Part shown: piece by piece, positions 61,172 through 64,000 of the stretch
Layout of the letters: the number at the start of each line of letters is the position of its first letter
Numbering within the stretch: the stretch's first letter is position 1
NCBI GenBank assembly: GCA_963930775.1
Contig: OZ005702.1
Location: forward strand, 8,040,336 to 8,104,335
DNA from: Cliona cf. orientalis
Lineage: Eukaryota; Porifera; Demospongiae; Clionaida; Clionaidae
DNA: 64,000 nucleotides
Direction of reading: 5' to 3'
Program-made: the position numbers and the translations under genes
Notes under the pieces: generated by a model
Databases searched by the model: none
What the model was told of the DNA's origin: nothing
Seen by the model: the letters and a program-made list of their open reading frames with translations, nothing else

Positions 61172-61653
61172 CATCATTGATACTGTTACTATTATTACTA
61201 GCGCTATTATTAAATTTTTTTGTCCTAACTTCACACGTCTGAGTGTGCCTGATCAATTTTAAAACTCTTATAATAATACAATACTAATTAATAGATCTAT
61301 TGTTTGCCAACCAACTGTTATTATAGCTACATGTATATGCACTGATAAATCTGATGATCCATAATTATAATTATTATAATTAAAAATTTATATTAATTTA
61401 TAATTATGATACTATCAATATTAAAATTACAGTGTTTCCCCATAATAATAGGAACCACTGAGAACCGTTGAGAATAATAATAATAGGAGAAACAACAATA
61501 ATAGGTTCTTATCTCAACTGCAAAATGTTCTTACAGTATTACCAAAAAATGGATAGATAACAAGGATGCATAATAAAATTATCTGATTATCATTAATTTT
61601 AGCACGTAATTATAAGTTATGAAGAGTAGTCATTAAGATAGTTATTACATCAC
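61172..61653. other. Convergent 3' region of DENND3 and the EGF/fibrinogen-like gene
   Basis: AT-rich, no gene. AATAAA near 61573 could end the DENND3 transcript. A short ATAATAATAGGA/AATAATAGG repeat lies near 61445-61505. Confidence 0.55.
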
Positions 61654-62672
61654 TCAGCGTACATAGAGCTCCACAAGAATAAGGTCCACAGTCTCACCAG
61701 CACTGTCCGTACACAGCCTCATTTCAATGTCCTCAGCTACGCGAGTGTCAAAGGTGCGCAGGAAGAATGGTGGACCATTGCCTTCATCTTCAGTACAACT
61801 GCACATGTCCGATCCACTGCATTCATTTCCATCCCAGACTGGAGCGGAAGTTGAATCACAAAAGTAATTATTACCAACAAACCCTAGCTGGCGGTTGAGG
61901 AGCACTTGCAGATACACAAGGACATGTGTTATTACTGGGATCCCTACCAACATTAGTGGCTGCAAATGTCCAAATGTGAGTGCGCGGACTAGAGCCATAC
62001 GTAAGACTGATTCCCTCCACGTACAGGCCGTCTATGGTACCAGTTCCTCCGGTCAGAGATCCAAAACCAGTAAGATCTAATGACGGATTATGAATCCCAA
62101 TAATTCTTCCACACACTTGACCATACTCTATACTATTCACTGGGAAAGCAGAGACACTAGACACCCAGGTCCTACAGCAGAATCTGGAACACAAAAAACT
62201 GGTTCTGCAGCGGATAAAAAAGTTTGTTGAGAAAAACCTTCTGGGCATCTAATATCTGCATCTATGTCAGCTATTTGTCTCCATCCCCCTACCACTCCAT
62301 CGCAGTCCAGGGTCATGTCACAGAACACACTGGTCGAGGGATCACTGGGACCAGCATTGGCCGAGCGAAGAAAATACTGCCCGCTCTGAGCAGATGGATT
62401 AGCTGATAGAATTGCAGCACATGATACAGCTGGATTATTGACAGTACCTACAATAATATACAGGAAATTAGTTATACTTGAAATTATAAAACTGGTCCTC
62501 AAAGGGCCTGGGTACGAGGCTAAATGGAACTCACCTAACACAGCAGGTGTACACCCAGTTCTCCCATCTCCTTCAAACCCTTCATTGCACCTGCATTCAA
62601 AGCTGCCGGGTGTGTCAATACAGGTGGCATCGGGGGCACAGTCAGCAGCACCAGTCTCACACTCATTGATAC
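61654..62672 (-). CDS. 3' end of a secreted EGF plus fibrinogen-like protein gene (two frame breaks)
   Basis: Two exons on the minus strand: 62672-62535 (a calcium-binding EGF module, INECETGAADC...GSFECRCNEGFEGDG) and 62447-61654. The first starts in phase 1, so further exons lie upstream, outside or hidden. The second exon encodes a fibrinogen-like start (SGQYFLRSANAG, VFCDMTLDCDGVVGGWRQIADID) and a Cys-rich C-terminal domain (VCGRIIGIHNPSLD, NNYFCDS, APVWDGNECSG, IEMRLCTDSAGETVDLILVELYVR) of a kind I associate with many sponge extracellular proteins. The frame is broken near 62165 (about one base short) and near 61885 (one extra base in a GGG run), so this is a pseudogene or has sequence errors. 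Confidence 0.7.
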
Positions 62673-62936
62673 CTGCATTCATAATAATATAATATTATTA
62701 TGAGAAACCTTCCAGGTACATTATTTTATCTTATATCCCGTTACTATGTTGTTGCTAAGTAAAATATATGCCATATTGCACTAACCGCAAACTCATATTG
62801 CACTAACCGCAACGATATTGCACTAACCGCAAACTCATATTGCACTGTCAAACGCGCTTCAGGCAAAAGTATTGCCGAGGATCAAAGAACTAGCCGCTTC
62901 TTCAGCGATTCTGTGGGGCTCTGTAAAGCTATATTA

Positions 62937-63345
62937 ATGGAGCGTGTAGCGGGAAGAATGGCAGGAGAAAGCACAAAGCGGTTCGAAGCGATGGGCGGAG
63001 TCGTATCGTCGATCGGTCGGTCGATCGCAAGTCTACACAGACTGAGAGAACTAGAGACTTACCAAGGTAAGCTTACCGCGTAGAAGCTTTGGCATGGCAA
63101 TAGGTATTCGCTTCTGTGCTAGGCAACAGCTTGAGCGACGAACATCAGATTCTGAAGCTTGTCACGCGATCGAGTTTAGTGTCGATTTGACCACACCCCT
63201 CAGTCACGAGGCGTGCGCGTTCTAAGGAACGATCGACGTTCGAGAGCTGACTCAGAGAGCGGCTTAGTAGTCCGATACGACCAAGATGAGTTGTTCTTTC
63301 TTCTTCTTTTCAGTATCCATGGTAGCTAACGCCCACGGGATATAA
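62937..63345 (+). CDS. Possible small two-exon ORF in the tandem unit
   Basis: ATG at 62937 opens 43 codons (MERVAGRMAGES...) to a strong donor CAAG|gtaagc at 63066; a well-formed acceptor with long pyrimidine tract (ttcttcttttcag) ends at 63313, and the joined frame gives VSMVANAHGI-stop, 53 residues in all. In the second unit (63679-63812) the four-base insertion changes the frame, yet it stays open to the same donor. No family is recognised. It may be a real 5' exon of a longer gene, a short peptide or chance. Confidence 0.25.
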
Positions 63346-63482
63346 AATAGTTATATCACGTGCACTCGGGATGTATGGCATTTATTGCACTCAGCCCTCG
63401 GGCCGCTTCGCGCCCTCGTGCTTCGGTGCAATAAATGCCATACATCCCTCGCGCCCGTGATATAACTATTACTTATATCCCG
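63336..63482. repeat. Foldback spanning the junction of the tandem units
   Basis: The left arm CGGGATATAAAATAGTTATA and the right arm ending ATAACTATTACTTATATCCCG pair, and GATGTATGGCATTTATTGCA pairs with TGCAATAAATGCCATACATC. The right end coincides with the duplication boundary, so this foldback may have taken part in the duplication. Confidence 0.8.
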
Positions 63483-64000
63483 TTACTATGTTGTTGCTAA
63501 GTAAAATATATGCCATATTGCACTAACCGCAAACTCATATTGCACTAACCGCAACGATATTGCACTAACCGCAAACTCATATTGCACTGTCAAACGCGCT
63601 TCAGGCAAAAGTATTGCCGAGGATCAAAGAACTAGCCGCTTCTTCAGCGATTCTGTGGGGCTCTGTAAAGCTATATCAATGGAGCGTGTAGCGGGAAGAA
63701 TGGCAGGAGAAAGCACAAAGCGGTTCGAAGCGATGGGCGGAGTCGATCGTATCGTCGATCGGTCGGTCGATCGCAAGTCTACACAGACTGAGAGAGCTAG
63801 AGACTTACCAAGGTAAGCTTATCACGTAGAAGCTTTGGCATGGCAATAGGTATTCGCTTCTGTGCTAGGCAACAGCTTGAGCGACGAATATCAGATTCTG
63901 AACTCGATGGTGCTTGTCACGCGATCGAGTTAGTGTCGATTTGACCACACCCCTCAGTCACGAGGCGCTCTAAGAACGATCGACGTTCGAGAGCTGACTC

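Larger units (their letters stand above)
62731..64000 (+). repeat. Tandem duplication with 742-bp unit, second copy cut by the window end
   Basis: Unit 1 is 62731-63472 and unit 2 starts at 63473 (TTATATCCCGTTACTATGTT in both). Identity is very high, with a few small indels (for example four extra bases GATC near 63751, and a block near 63907). Each unit opens with a 20-mer mini-repeat (ATATTGCACTAACCGCAA). The end of unit 1 is a foldback (63336-63482). Confidence 0.93.

Noticed and set aside
62731-62850. CRISPR-like array of 20-mers ATATTGCACTAACCGCAA
   Set aside because: Only four short direct mini-repeats with no spacers of regular unique sequence, in an intron-rich animal genome with no cas genes.

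Overview
The window looks like nuclear DNA of an early-branching animal, most likely a demosponge. This is inferred from gene content: DEATH-NACHT-LRR receptors in tandem, an animal-type receptor guanylyl cyclase with a very large ectodomain, secreted EGF plus fibrinogen-like proteins, AT-rich intron-dense genes with GT-AG introns of about 45 to 1,200 bp, and many short foldback transposon remnants. No species is claimed. There are no operons, bacterial features, CRISPR arrays or rRNA genes, and I saw no retroviral or Polinton-like element.

Layout. (1) 1-16 kb is a minus-strand tandem array of four NLR copies. The outer two (291-3173 and 12674-15941) look intact and share a two-exon structure in which a phase-2 intron cuts the DEATH domain. 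The inner two are a pseudogene with several frame breaks (4979-7227) and a 5'-truncated copy with an open frame (10118-11608). The spaces between them hold a repeat family, nested MITEs and copies of shared 3' flanks. (2) 16.6-17.1 kb: a small secreted C2-domain gene with one frame break. (3) 17.9-21.3 kb: a five-exon minus-strand gene for a nuclear protein with three CENP-B/Tc5-type DNA-binding HTH units and an acidic, Thr-rich tail. (4) 22.0-39.8 kb: two head-to-tail paralogues on the plus strand. The second is a 32-exon, 1,737-residue receptor guanylyl cyclase: signal peptide, unknown beta-rich region, PBP1/ANF-receptor-like region, EGF-like modules, one membrane span, kinase-homology domain, dimerisation helix, cyclase. 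The first is a 19-exon copy of only the ectodomain, predicted to be secreted. A tRNA-Phe gene lies in an intron of the cyclase. (5) 40.6-43.2 kb: a PWWP-domain chromatin gene. (6) 43.5-46.6 kb: TADA3, a SAGA/ATAC subunit, ending 228 bp from the PWWP start codon on the same strand. (7) 47.2-61.2 kb: DENND3, a Rab12-type GEF with DENN, PHenn-like and WD40 parts, divergent from TADA3. (8) 61.7-62.7 kb: the 3' end of an EGF/fibrinogen-like secreted protein gene with two frame breaks. (9) 62.7-64 kb: a 742-bp tandem duplication holding a possible small spliced ORF.

The exon models for the cyclase, its paralogue, TADA3, PWWP, DENND3 and the HTH gene were built by hand. Every junction follows GT-AG and every phase closes into one open frame, which is strong internal support. 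The most unusual items are the ectodomain-only cyclase paralogue, the EGF-bearing cyclase architecture, the decay pattern in the NLR array, a set of MITE families that share the same seven terminal bases, and purine (GA)n / pyrimidine (CT)n tracts placed at intron starts and ends according to the strand of the host gene.
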